Shown: in pieces, positions 39,901-51,728 of the stretch
Position numbering within the stretch: position 1 is the first letter of the stretch
Layout: each line of letters begins with the position of its first letter
Source of the DNA: Piromyces finnis
Taxonomy: Eukaryota > Neocallimastigomycota > Neocallimastigomycetes > Neocallimastigales > Neocallimastigaceae
NCBI GenBank assembly: GCA_002104945.1
Contig: MCFH01000002.1
Coordinates: 1,054,001-1,118,000 of the forward strand
Length of the DNA: 64,000 bases
Reading direction: 5' to 3'
Position numbers and translations under genes: made by a program
The notes under the pieces: model-generated
Told to the model about the DNA's origin: nothing
What the model saw: only the letters and a program-made list of their open reading frames with translations
Databases searched by the model: none

Positions 39901-42900
39901 ATTAGGACTATTTTTTAAAGTATTAAATATTAAATTATGATTTTCATCATATAATGATAATATAGGATAAGCAGCTCTTCCAACAATAGTTATATCTTTA
40001 AATTCATTTCCGTAATAAACTCTTATATTTTTTTTAATAGGGATAGCTAGAATTGGTGTATATTGTATAATAATATCAGTATTCTTTAATTTATCGCAAT
40101 ATCCATCTGGATTTACTATATTCAAACCAATTGATTTTAAATTATAAATCCATTTTTTCTCTTTTTCATAGTACGATCTTTTTAAAAGATTATCATCTGT
40201 ATAAGATGGTGCGGTTTCTGGTCTTTGATTTGTAATATTTATCTTCTCTGTTAACATAAAGCTTGAACTTGGTCTATTCTTTGTAATATAATTGTAATTG
40301 TTTTCTTTACTAGTAATTTTATTTTGAATTTCTAGTTTTTTAATTTCTTTAGTATATACGCTATAATCTCCATCAAGTGGTTCTGGTCTTACATGATAAG
40401 TAACACCCATATTCGATTTATTAGAAATTGGTAGCATATAAACAAATGTCTGATCTATTTTACATGTTCCCATATCAACAATATTAGATGGAAGATTAAT
40501 ATCAACATTATATTTTCCACCTGTTCCAGTTAATGGAATTTTAATATCTTTATATTCTAATGAAAAAATTAAATTATAATTGTACACATATATATCTCTT
40601 GGTCTAAAAATAATTATAATTCTTTTCTCTTCATTAACCTTTAGTTTTCCAGATGAATTACTAACATAAAAGACATTCTTGAATTTATCATCAATCTTTA
40701 TTTCTTTCTCATTTTCTTTTGAATTAAATGAATATCTAATTTCATTAATATTAAGTTTAATCTCGTATTTTAATATTGTATTTCCTTCGTTCTTTATAGT
40801 AAACTTCTTTTTCGTATTCTTATTAATTAAGCATGTTCCAAAATTTATCGAATCATAAACTGTTTCAGGATAAATTGAAAATTTAGGAATACCAACTTTA
40901 GCTTTCAACCTAAAATTTAAACTTTCCTTTTCGTCATCAATAAGTATCAAAAAGGCACTTACATTTAAAGTTTCAACAATATTTGGATCATAAATCAATT
41001 TTATTGGAGTTATTGAATTTGCATATGCAACAATATATCCATTTTCATTCTCACAGCAAGGATCTACCTTAATTTTTGGGTGATAACATTTCAATTTTAA
41101 TAATATATCAGGTTCTCCATGATTTTGAATATTTATTGTTGCTTTATTAGGATAACCTAAAAATGATATACCAAAATCAACAATATCCTTATCTGCAGTT
41201 AATTCAGGATAATTTCCCTTTCCAAAAAGATAAACATATGAATACTCTATTAAATTGGAACCTGGTATATATGACGAAATTTTAATTTTTCCTTTATATT
41301 GAATTACTTCCTTAGGTGTAAATCCAATTCTAAGAGTTTTTTCTTCACCAATTCCAATTATTCCTTGCTCTTCATTTACAGAGAAAATGATATTATCATC
41401 AAGTTCTATATAAAAATTTAAATTCATTAAACTGTAATTTTTAAGAACAATATATTTGAATGATGTTTTCCCGATTATATTTGATAAAAAATTTAAATCT
41501 GTATTTGAGCATTGTAAATGTGATCCACTACTTATACCACTAATTTCTATTGATGAATAACCTATGTTTTCTGTATATAAATTTAATAATGATCTATAGT
41601 GATAATTTGGTAAAGATGGATTGAAAAATATCTCAATATCTTGAGTATATCCAGGCTTTAATCTTCCTTTTTCTGGAAAAAAAGTAAAAGGACATAAGTT
41701 ATTAGATAATTTTTCAATATCATTTTTAAATAAGATACCAGTATTATTATCATCCAATAATTTATTATCATCTTCCTCTATTTCATCATCATCTTCTTCT
41801 TCAAAACTATTAAGTATTTCTATATTTTCATTCTTAATAATAGAATAATAAGTTCGATCAAACTTCAAATGCCAATTTAATTTTTCAGAACCTTTATTCA
41901 TAAATTCAATTTTAATACTCTGATTATTTAATTAATGAATGAATGAATTAATTAATGTATAAAATATAAAAACATATTATTTTATATAATAAGTATTTCA
42001 TAAATACCTTTTTATTTTGAAATGGTACGATGCCGAAATCATAATTTCTTATCTTAAAGTTCAATATTGGTTGGATTGAACCATAAATTTTATATACATT
42101 TTCTTGAGAACTCATATTTTCCCAATTTGAAATAATTTTTATTTCTGAACTAAATTTCCCCTAAATTAAATAGAAATTATTTAATATTTAATAATAATTT
42201 AAAAAAATATATATATATATTTATTTTTTTTTTGATTAATTTACAATTCTTTTTGGTGATATTGATAGTTGAATATTTATTTTTTGATTTGGTTTTAAAG
42301 TTAATGGAAACAATGGTGCTCTTTTAATTATCTCAAAAGGAACACTTTTATTGGCATTATTATCATTTTGTGATGTCATAGTATCTGGTAAAAGTTTTTC
42401 ATAATTTATAATAGAATATTGTTCTTTAACTTTATATTTTAAAATTGTTTCATCCATATCATATTCAATATCATTTATATATTTATATGTAAAATTATTA
42501 TCCAAATTGTCATTCCAATTTATTACATTGTCATTTGGGTTTTCAGCTTCAATTTCACATTCATAAATATTAGCATCATCAATGCATTTCATAATGTTTA
42601 TTTCATTTATTATAAAATCAAGAGTTCCATTATTTTGCAAACAAAAAGATTTAATTAATTTATCTGTATACTGAAGATACCCAAAATCTAAAATACTACT
42701 ATCTATTATATAATGATTTGTATTTATATTGTAGACCATTTTTGGTTGGAATACCTTAAATTTTATATCACAAATACCATAATTTCCAAAAATAGGTAAA
42801 CTTTGAAATGAATTAACCTCTGAATTATATATTAATGATTGATATTGAGGCCCAATTTTTCTATATAAATATTTTATTGGAATAATAAAGCGTTCATTTG

Positions 42901-45900
42901 GTTCTAATTCTTTAATATTATTTCCAATAAGAGAAAAAGGATACGGTGCAAATGATAGTATATTATATTTATCGTGATTATTATTAATAATTTTTATTGA
43001 TTTTTCTAATACATTACCATCTGATATGGATCCAAAGTCTAATCCTTCATCTATAACTGTTACACTAGAAGGTTTCGTATATCCTTTCAATACTATTATC
43101 TTCGTAAATTCCATATTCTGTATATCTTTTAGGTCTTTAGATCCAATATTAATATTATCAGTTAAAGATGTATAATATTCAATAAAAAAACCTACATTTA
43201 AATTTCTAATATTTAACAATGAATAACTTATTTCAACTTCTGATACTTCAAATGGTTTCAATAGTAGGGTTTTTAGATTTTGAGTAAATTGACATTTTCT
43301 TTCTTTTGTTTCTTTCATTTCTTCAAGTATACGTTTATTTAAATATGGGTTTTTGTATATAATTTTTTCCAATTTTGAATCTGTTTTTTTTAGATATACA
43401 TTACATCTTATACTATTTGTTGACTTATTTCTAAGAATAAATTTCCTTGAAAATACCGTCTCATCAGAGTATAAAGAGTATTTAATTCCAGATATTTTTT
43501 TTCTAATTCCTATATTGATCTCATTATTAATAGTACCTTCAATTGCTACGGACAATGAACCATGATTAATAGAATCATCAAAAATAGTTATTACTCCGAA
43601 AAATATTAATTCATCTTCTACAAAGTTTCTATCTTCTATCAAATCTAAATTTATTGTTACAGGAATATCAACATTTTTATTTGCGTCAATATTTCCTTCT
43701 GATGGCATTAATATAATAAATGGATGAGATATTGCAATATGGTATTTTTGTTGTACATTAGTCTTATTAAAAAGAGTGATATATTTTATATTATTGTTTT
43801 TATAGGTTTCGTTATAATTAATATTTATTTTAAATATTTTTATTTCAAAGATATCTGATTTACTTTTAAATAAATCTATATTATCAGTTGCTTTAATTGA
43901 ATTTTTATTTAATTGCTTGAATTTATTAAATAACTGGGTATTATATTTTTCTTTATAAAAGGAAAGATATTTATTAAAATTTATATCGTTATTAACAAAC
44001 AATTCATTATCATATACAGAACCATAAACAAAATAATTATTCAATTTTATTGAATTGTTTTTATCGACTTTTAAATAAATGGGAATTTTATATATTCCAG
44101 ATAAATTGCTACAAAAAATAATACTGATAATGATTGTATCCTTTCGTTTAAATTTTATTTTTATACCATTATAATTTTTATCTTCATATTCCTTAAACTC
44201 TATGTATGATGTTTTGTTTTTTATACTTAAATTAAAAGGATTGTTTGAGTTTGGCATATATAATATACAATTAACTTGTTTATTTGTCATATTAATTAAT
44301 GGAACATCTATTACGGATACTTCATTAACTTTTATGTTAGGGAAATAAATTTCTTTATATACTGGAAATATCATAGAAGGACCAGAAAACGAAATGACAT
44401 CAATAATTTTTGTATTTGTAAATGGACAAGTTATATAAATATATTCATGTCTTTCTCCGGAATAATATGATATAAATTTTATCTTTAACTTTTTTTTTTC
44501 TAAAGGATTTAAAATTATTTCTTTGTTTTCATTAATAATTATTTCGTTGGTTGACGCCTCCATTAATATTGGTATTTTATTGTATTTGTCAATATTTTCT
44601 ATAACAAGAGTTTTTGTTATTTCATTACTATATATATCTGTAGGGCCAAAATCTAATTTATTTTTGTATATTTTTATTGATTCATCACAAATACCACATA
44701 AATCAATTCTTAAAATTTCACCACTACTAGTTACTACTAATATTTGATTAGTTAATCTTTTACCTATATCTTTTTTAGTAGGTAAGAATTTACCAATATA
44801 CATTTTCTTTTCATTTGAGCATAATTCATCAGATTCAAAAGGAAATATAAACCTATTAGAATTAGAATTGTCTTTCAATAATAATGAAACTGATATAGTT
44901 GTAGATGTTAAGTTTGTAACATAAAATGAAAAATTTCTACTATAACCATTTGGACAATAACCAATATTAATTTTATTTATTGATAGTTTAATTGAAGGAT
45001 AATTGATTGCATATAATGAAATTCTTTCTAATGAATATCCGTTTAAAGAACGTACTTTTAAATATCCAAATATTTCAGGTTTTATACATGATAAATAAGG
45101 TTGAGGCTTAAAGCGGATTTTAACTAACAAGTAGTTATTTTTTGGTATAAGTCCAAATGATGGTTTAACTTCAAAATATTCTGGTGGATATACTTGAATT
45201 CTAAAATAGGTATCCTTTATTCTTGATGAGTTATGCAAAAACAAATCTCTTGTTAAAGGATATTTATTTAATACTAAAACAGGATATTTTAAATTAAAAG
45301 ATAAAGTTGAAATATATGGAGAATCAACATTACTTTTAAATGAGATGTTATTTATATTATCTATATATTTTTGAAGAGAATTTGATTGTGTTGGATTTTC
45401 AGAATCATTATTTGGAATATCTTATTAATAATAATTAAAAATAGATAATATATTTTAAGCAAAAATATCATATTATAAATTAAAAAATAAAATTAATAAA
45501 AAGATGTTATTAAAAATTATTAATTATATAAAATAATTAAAATTTATATTAATTCTAACATTTTATTATTTCTTTTGATTCTATTAAATTAGATATTTCC
45601 TTTTCTGGATATGGGATATCAATATTTGATTTAAGAATTTTAATAATGTTATCTTTTGTTAATGGAGTTTTATTTTTTTGATATATTTCAATACTTTCAA
45701 ACCCTTGTATTTTTGATTTTTCTAACAAATATTTCATTCTATAATATATATATCCTTCTTTTATCTGTTCAATAGGAATTCTTAGTAATACATTATCTGG
45801 AACAATTGGATACCAAACTGACCAAAAAACATTTAATTTTTCAAATAAAATTTTGTCTATTATATCACTTGTTTCACTTTCTTTATTGTTTTCATTTTCA

Positions 45901-46868
45901 ATTTTATTTTCTATTTTATTTGAAAAATCCTGCTTTTTTGATATATTGTTATATATATTTAATTCATATTCTTTAGACATTTCATTTATTTTTTCTCGAA
46001 ATTGATATTCTACTCTCATTCTTCCTTTATTTGTTCTTGGATAATATTTATTAATAATATTTAGCGCTTCTATTTGTAATAGTTTATTAGACGAAGAATT
46101 CAGAATTGAAGATAATAATAAATCAAAATATCTCATAAAATTATCGTTTAAGCAAGGTGATTTATTTATAAATACACCAATTGATCTTAAAGAATAAATC
46201 ATTTCTGTTATATCAAATCCTTTTTCATATAATCTGCTGTCTGAAAAATAGTTTATATCATTTATAATTTCGGTACTTAAAACACTTGGGTATAAAGATT
46301 GAAATCGAGAAAGTAATTTATTGAATAATCTCTCGATTATTCTTTTTGAGTTATTTAAATCACTGACTATTGGTAATATTTTTCCTATTAATTCAGATGC
46401 ATAACACCGATTTATCTTTATCTATATATATAGCATGTAAATATTAAAAAAAATAAAAGTACCATTATTAAATATAAAAACATAATAGATAAAATGGATA
46501 TTATTTACAATTTTAAAATACCTCATCAGATATCACTATATTTCCTAATTTAATTATTAATTTTTCTACATTTGCATTATTCGGTGTTAAGAATTTTGTA
46601 AAACATGGTATTGATAATAAACATTTTAAAGTATATAATCGTATAAATGACTCTTCATTTGATAATTGCTGTACTATATTATTCCATATATCATTATATA
46701 AAAATGAGTATAATACATTCTAAGTATGATAAATATGAGATTTTTATGTTAATTATTATATTACTTATTATAAATATTATATTTAAAAAAATTAATTACA
46801 TAATCTTCAAGAAGAAATTCTATATCTTTTCTTATCCTTTTAATTTCATTATAATTATTTGGTATCAT
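33986..46868 (-). CDS. HYDIN-like ASH-repeat axonemal protein, about 3870 aa
   Basis: Thirteen exons join in frame: 46868-46800, 46719-46522, 46421-45560, 45420-42245, 42160-42008, 41919-39463, 39344-37897, 37725-36347, 36220-35972, 35878-35811, 35725-34388, 34307-34209 and 34102-33986. Residues 1-380 are helical, ARM/HEAT-like (SFIRLYTLKCLLSIPCFTKF). From about 400 to 3340 run many beta-rich ASH/MSP-type repeats with the pattern LdFGxxxxGxxxxxxxxlxNxGxxPl, for example IDYGIRAIGRVHKETIELCN and LHFKTFDFGNCMIGKS. Such proteins (HYDIN, CFAP47, CFAP65, DLEC1) belong to the ciliary axoneme or central pair. Residues 3354-3800 are Lys/Asn/Ser-rich and probably disordered. I see no adenylate-kinase-like insert as in HYDIN and no clear CH domain as in CFAP47, so the exact ortholog is open. 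It implies a flagellated cell stage. Confidence 0.8.
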
Positions 46869-47453
46869 TTTTTAACAAAAAATTATATAATTACAAACAA
46901 AAGAAAATATAATAATGATATTATAATAATAGTTATATATATAAATTATTGATAATAATAGATTTATTGTAAATTTAAATATGGTATATTAAAATATTAT
47001 TATTAACAATTTATATTATATAATTATTATTATAATTGTATTATTTATAAAATATAACATTTATATAAAAAAGATATAAGTATTTTATCTATATTTTGTT
47101 CTGCTGCGTAATATGATCATAAAATTAACTTAAAACCCTTTTCTATTAAATTCATAATTAAAAAACATAAACCTTAATGATAAAAAAATCATATTTTCTA
47201 ATATTTTTTTATGAATAAATTATAATATATAAAATTCGGAGTTTTAAGAATATTTTAATTATTTAATTTTTAAAAATCGAATTTTCAAAAATTGAATTTG
47301 TATAGTATAATACATTAATGTAATATATTACATTACATTTTAACATTTTTATTTTAGATATTTAAAATTATTATCGCCAATCATAATTTTTAATTTTCTT
47401 TTCAATTTAAAAGTAAAAATTGTTGTTTTTTAAATTATTAAAATAATATAAAA
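46869..47453. promoter_or_regulatory. Divergent promoter between HYDIN-like gene and CSL4
   Basis: A 585-bp region must serve both genes. It contains CTGCTGCGTAATA at 47101-47113, the reverse complement of a word in the 20.3-21.1 kb divergent promoter. It also holds a perfect 18-bp palindrome at 47317-47334 (AATGTAATATATTACATT), about 120 bp before the CSL4 start. No X-box (RFX) site was recognisable. Confidence 0.45.
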
Positions 47454-48780
47454 ATGAGTACTAAAATTGTAACGCCAGGAAAAAAGTTGGGAACTATACA
47501 TGAATATGAAATTGGTCCAGGAACTTATATAAAAAACAATTATATTTACGCTTCAACTGTTGGAGAAATATATATAATAAATGATTCTAATAAAAAAGTA
47601 TATATTAATATAAAATAAATTTGAAATGCAAAAATCCTTAAAAAATAACAAATTATGAAATAGTAATACTTAGCCTTTTGATATTTCATTAAAAATTTTT
47701 CTAATTCAAATTATTATTATATTTAATAACAATAATAAAAAATATATAATAAAAATCCAAAATAATAGCTTCCATGCATTTCTGTTGTTAAAGATAAAGA
47801 ACAATCAGTAATACCAGAAGTTGATAGCATGTGAGTGATTTTTTGAATCTAAATTAATTTAATAGAAATTCTTAAAATATATTTAATTTTCAGCGTAATT
47901 TGGTTTAAATTTGAATTATAAGAAAGCATATAAATAAAAACAGATTGAAATAAATTTGAAATCATTTCAATCTGAAATCTGTATTACATAGAATTGTATA
48001 AAATATTAAATAATTATATTCTTGTTAATTTTATATTTATGTTGATATAGTGTTACAGGAAAAATCATTCGTGTTAATCCAAAAATGGCAACTTTAGCAA
48101 TTATGGTTGTTGGGAATAAACCTTGTAAAGATGATTTTCAAGGAATTATAAGGTAGAATGTCAAATTTATCATTATTAATACATATATTAAGATAAAAAA
48201 TTTTATATAAATATATAATTATTCAATATATATATATTTAAATATCAACGAAATAGAGTTCAAGATGTTCGCTCAACTGAAAAAGATAAGGTTCAAATAT
48301 ATAATTCATTCCGCCCAGGAGATATTGTAAGAGCCAGAGTTATATCTCTTGGTGATAGACATTCATACTATTTAACTACAGCAGAAAATGAACTTGGTGT
48401 AATTTTTGCCCAATCTATCTCAGGTAATATATACACAAAAAATATAAATATTAAGATTTTTTAATAAGTACTAATATTGTAATAATTATTTAATAAATTT
48501 AAATTCTTTCAATCAAAATATTTTAAACTTTTAGGAGAAACTATGGTAAATTATTAAATAAAATTATACGTAATGTTATAACTTTAATTATAATACTAAA
48601 TTTTATTTTATTTAAATTTATGAAAGATACCAATTTCATGGCAACAAATGATGTGTCCAAAAACAAAGGTAAATTATTAATGTTTTATATTAATTAAAAG
48701 TTTTAAAATAACTTTTTATTTTTTCTTACCATTAATTTGTATAGGTTATGGAATATAGAAAATGTGCTAAACCAAATTAA
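47454..48780 (+). CDS. CSL4: RNA exosome subunit Csl4 (EXOSC1)
   Basis: Seven exons join to 187 aa: 47454-47597, 47769-47830, 48051-48152, 48257-48423, 48535-48545, 48627-48668 and 48745-48780. Exon 5 is only 11 nt yet restores frame and encodes the residues expected between the S1 domain and PISW. The N-terminal domain has [20 protein letters not shown]. The S1 RNA-binding domain (about 65-150) includes [20 protein letters not shown] and [16 protein letters not shown]. The C-terminal part is [14 protein letters not shown] then [10 protein letters not shown]. This matches human EXOSC1 (195 aa) along its length. Csl4 is a cap protein of the exosome ring that guides RNA to the 3'-5' nucleases in nucleus and cytoplasm. 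The zinc-ribbon cysteines of archaeal Csl4 are largely absent, as is usual in eukaryotes. Confidence 0.93.
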
Positions 48781-49228
48781 TCTTCTTTAAAATAAAATAT
48801 CAATGTACATAAATTAATGGGAAAATAATAATATCATTTATTTAAATTAAATTAGCTCAATCGCCTTTATAGAATAAATTATTGTATTAATATTAGTAAA
48901 ACTATATTATTTATGCTTTTTCTATTAATTATTATATACATAAAAAAATTTTTAATAAGAAGAATTAATAAATTGATCTCCCAAAATTAATTATCATGTT
49001 TATGTCTTCCAACATTAAATTTTAACTATCATTGAATTAATAAATTAATGTATTATACATAAAATTTTTAACTTTCTATTAGAAAATGAAAAAGTTATTA
49101 AAATTTTAATAAAAAATGTTTATATTAAAACGTTTTTTTATTTAAATTAAAGTGTCTTTATTTTTGTTTTCTGTTATTTTTTAGTTAATTTATGAGAATA
49201 CATATTTAATAAATAATTGTTATAAAAA
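48781..49228. other. Intergenic spacer
   Basis: A/T-rich DNA lies between CSL4 and the CE4-like gene, both on the plus strand. It probably holds the CSL4 3' UTR and the next promoter. No specific element was recognised. Confidence 0.6.
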
Positions 49229-51468
49229 ATGGTATCAACAATTAAAAAAAATAATAAAATTAAAACAAAAAATATATCTTCATCAGAAAAAATGGCAAAA
49301 GATAAAATTTCAAAAAGAAAAATGAGTTTGAGGAAATTTTCAAGAAGCTCAACAATAAATAATAAAAAAGTGCTTCGAGAAAAAAAAAGTAGTATTGATT
49401 ATAATAGGAACTGGTCTTGGGCACATTCAATAATGCATATAACAGTATCATTATGTAATATTATATAATCTAATTCCTTGATTTTTGAATTTATAGACAT
49501 TAATGTATTTATATATATTGTATATTGTTGTTTGATATAAGTATTTAGTATTATATTATATAACACTTTCATATCAGAATTTTTCGCATATTCAATAACT
49601 ACACGAGAAAAAAGAGATATTATAAACAAAAGATTAAAATATATAAGAACTAAAAGAGCACCAATTGGTAATAATATATAAAAAACAAATATATATTTAA
49701 GATTGTACATAGTAATATTTATAAAAAATAATAAGAATAAAATAATATTTAATTATCGTAATTTTATATATTATAGATAATTCGTATCATTGTGATGAAG
49801 ATAATTGTAAATTACCAAAATGTAAATGTTTTAGTGAAAATAATCCCGGTTCTTTAAAAACCAAAGATATACCTCAATTTGTCTTAATATCTATTGATGG
49901 ATCATTAACAAATAAATCAATTAAATATCAAAATCAAGTAAATTAAAATTTTCATTTATCAAATTTCTTAATATTTTTTAAAATGTAAATATATCATAAC
50001 TTATTTTAAAATTATTAAATAATTTATTATAATTGAAATTTCAATAAAGATAACTGAAAATGTTATGTCGCCAAATGGTTGCCCTGCAATGATTACAAAC
50101 TTTGCAACTGATGAAAATTCAGATTTTTTTGAAATTGAGAGTGCATATGTTAAAAACAATGAAATTGCATTTAATCTCAATGAAACAGAAAGTAAAATTA
50201 TTACTCCAAAAATGGTTAATTCATTAAGAGATCTTGTAGAGAAATTTACAAATATAGATAAAAAGGAAATTATTGGATTTAGATATACTGGGAATGAAAG
50301 ATTAAAAGTTAATATCTATCATGATATTTGTGATTTAGAGTATTTATATGATTCATCATTTTCTATTTCACCATTGAATAATTTCTGGCCATTCAGTAAT
50401 TTATATTTTTAAATATTAAAATAATAATATTTAAAGTATATATTAATAAATAAAAATATTTAATTAAACAATAGCATTAGACTACGGTATTCCTACTGAA
50501 TTTAATTCAAAATCATTAATTTCTGGAGTTTATCCCGAATTATGGGAAATTCCAATGTAATAGTTCGATAAATATAGTTTATATAATATAAATAAGATTT
50601 TATAAATATATATACAAATTAATTTATTTTAAAATATATATAGATATGAGCTCTTAAATCCAGATAACTCAACATTTGCTAGTAAATAATATAATTAATG
50701 TTAATAATATCGTTCAAATTTAAAAATAATCTTAAAATTTGAGAATTAATATAATTTATATATTATAATATTAAAATATTACAATTTTAGTTTGGGAACC
50801 AAATGTTAGTAGTAATGGAAAACTTTTAGAAATTTTAAAAAATAATTTCTTAAATTTGCACTATAATAATAATAGGATACCATTTACTATGCCCCTCACT
50901 AAGCAATGGTTAGAACAAGACAAAAGAATTGAAACAATTAATGAATTTTTAAAATGGATTGTTGACGAAACAAATAATGATACTTATTTTATTAACTATT
51001 CTCAGTTAATAGAATGGATGAAGAATCCAGTCAAATTAGATAATATCAATAAAAGTGGTATTTTTAAATGTGAAAATAATAGAAAAATAAGTTGTAAAAA
51101 CCCTAACCTTTGTTTATATAAATCAGCTGTAAATATTTAATTATATTAATAATTATTTATGCATACATATGTATATATAACACTAAAATATATATCAATA
51201 TATATTATATAAGTCATTTAAAACATGTAAGGAATGTCCAATTCAAAATCCATATTTAGAAGCAAATTTAGATGATATTCCAGAATTATCTTCTGAATGT
51301 AATAAAAAAGTTCCTGAAGATGGATGTGGTAATGGTGTTTGGGAATGTGGTTGTCAATGTTTAAATAATGATAATAATCTTGATGGTTATTGTCTTGATG
51401 AGTTTGGTAAATGCACAATTCCTAAAGTTTATAAAGAAAATGTTGGATATATATGTGAAAACCAATAA
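49229..51468 (+). CDS. Chitin-deacetylase-like (CE4) protein, apparently catalytically dead
   Basis: Exons resolved with matching phase are 49777-49937, 50050-50395, 50475-50556, 50644-50681, 50791-51128 and 51214-51468. They are preceded by an exon ending at 49667 (encoding RTKRAPI) and probably a first exon from the ATG at 49229. The start CDEDNCKLPKCKCFSENNPG and later NGCP, WPF-STLDYGIP, YPELWEIP and YFINYSQLIEWMKNP follow the animal-type chitin deacetylase layout. The expected residues are lost: TFDD is SIDG, the HSxxH metal motif is FNLNE, and the late FHxxW is LTKQW. A Cys-rich tail (about 80 residues, 11 Cys) ends the protein. The N terminus is Lys-rich rather than a signal peptide. 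A hydrophobic anchor may lie in small exons around 49497-49600, but those junctions would need introns of 29-52 nt, so the 5' end is unresolved. Confidence 0.65.
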
Positions 51469-51728
51469 TTACATAGAAATAATTATTTTATATTCAATTA
51501 TTTTATATTCAAATTTTATAATTTTTTAAAATAATAAATTTAAAATTTGTATAAAGGATATTAAATTTTATTAAATTTTAAAAAACTTAAATAATTAATA
51601 AAAAATTGAAAAAAAATTAATAAATAAAATTGATGTTGTACAAGTTTATAATTATAACATCATCAAAGTTTATTTAAAAAATGTATTTTTAATTTTTATA
51701 TAATATAAAACCTCAATAAAGTGGAATT

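Noticed and set aside
49399-49710. Reverse-strand ORF with a membrane-like segment
   Set aside because: It is antisense to exons of the CE4-like gene. Lys/Asn-rich coding DNA reads as Phe/Leu/Ile on the other strand, and the plus-strand exon ending at 49667 joins in phase to the CxLPxCxC exon.
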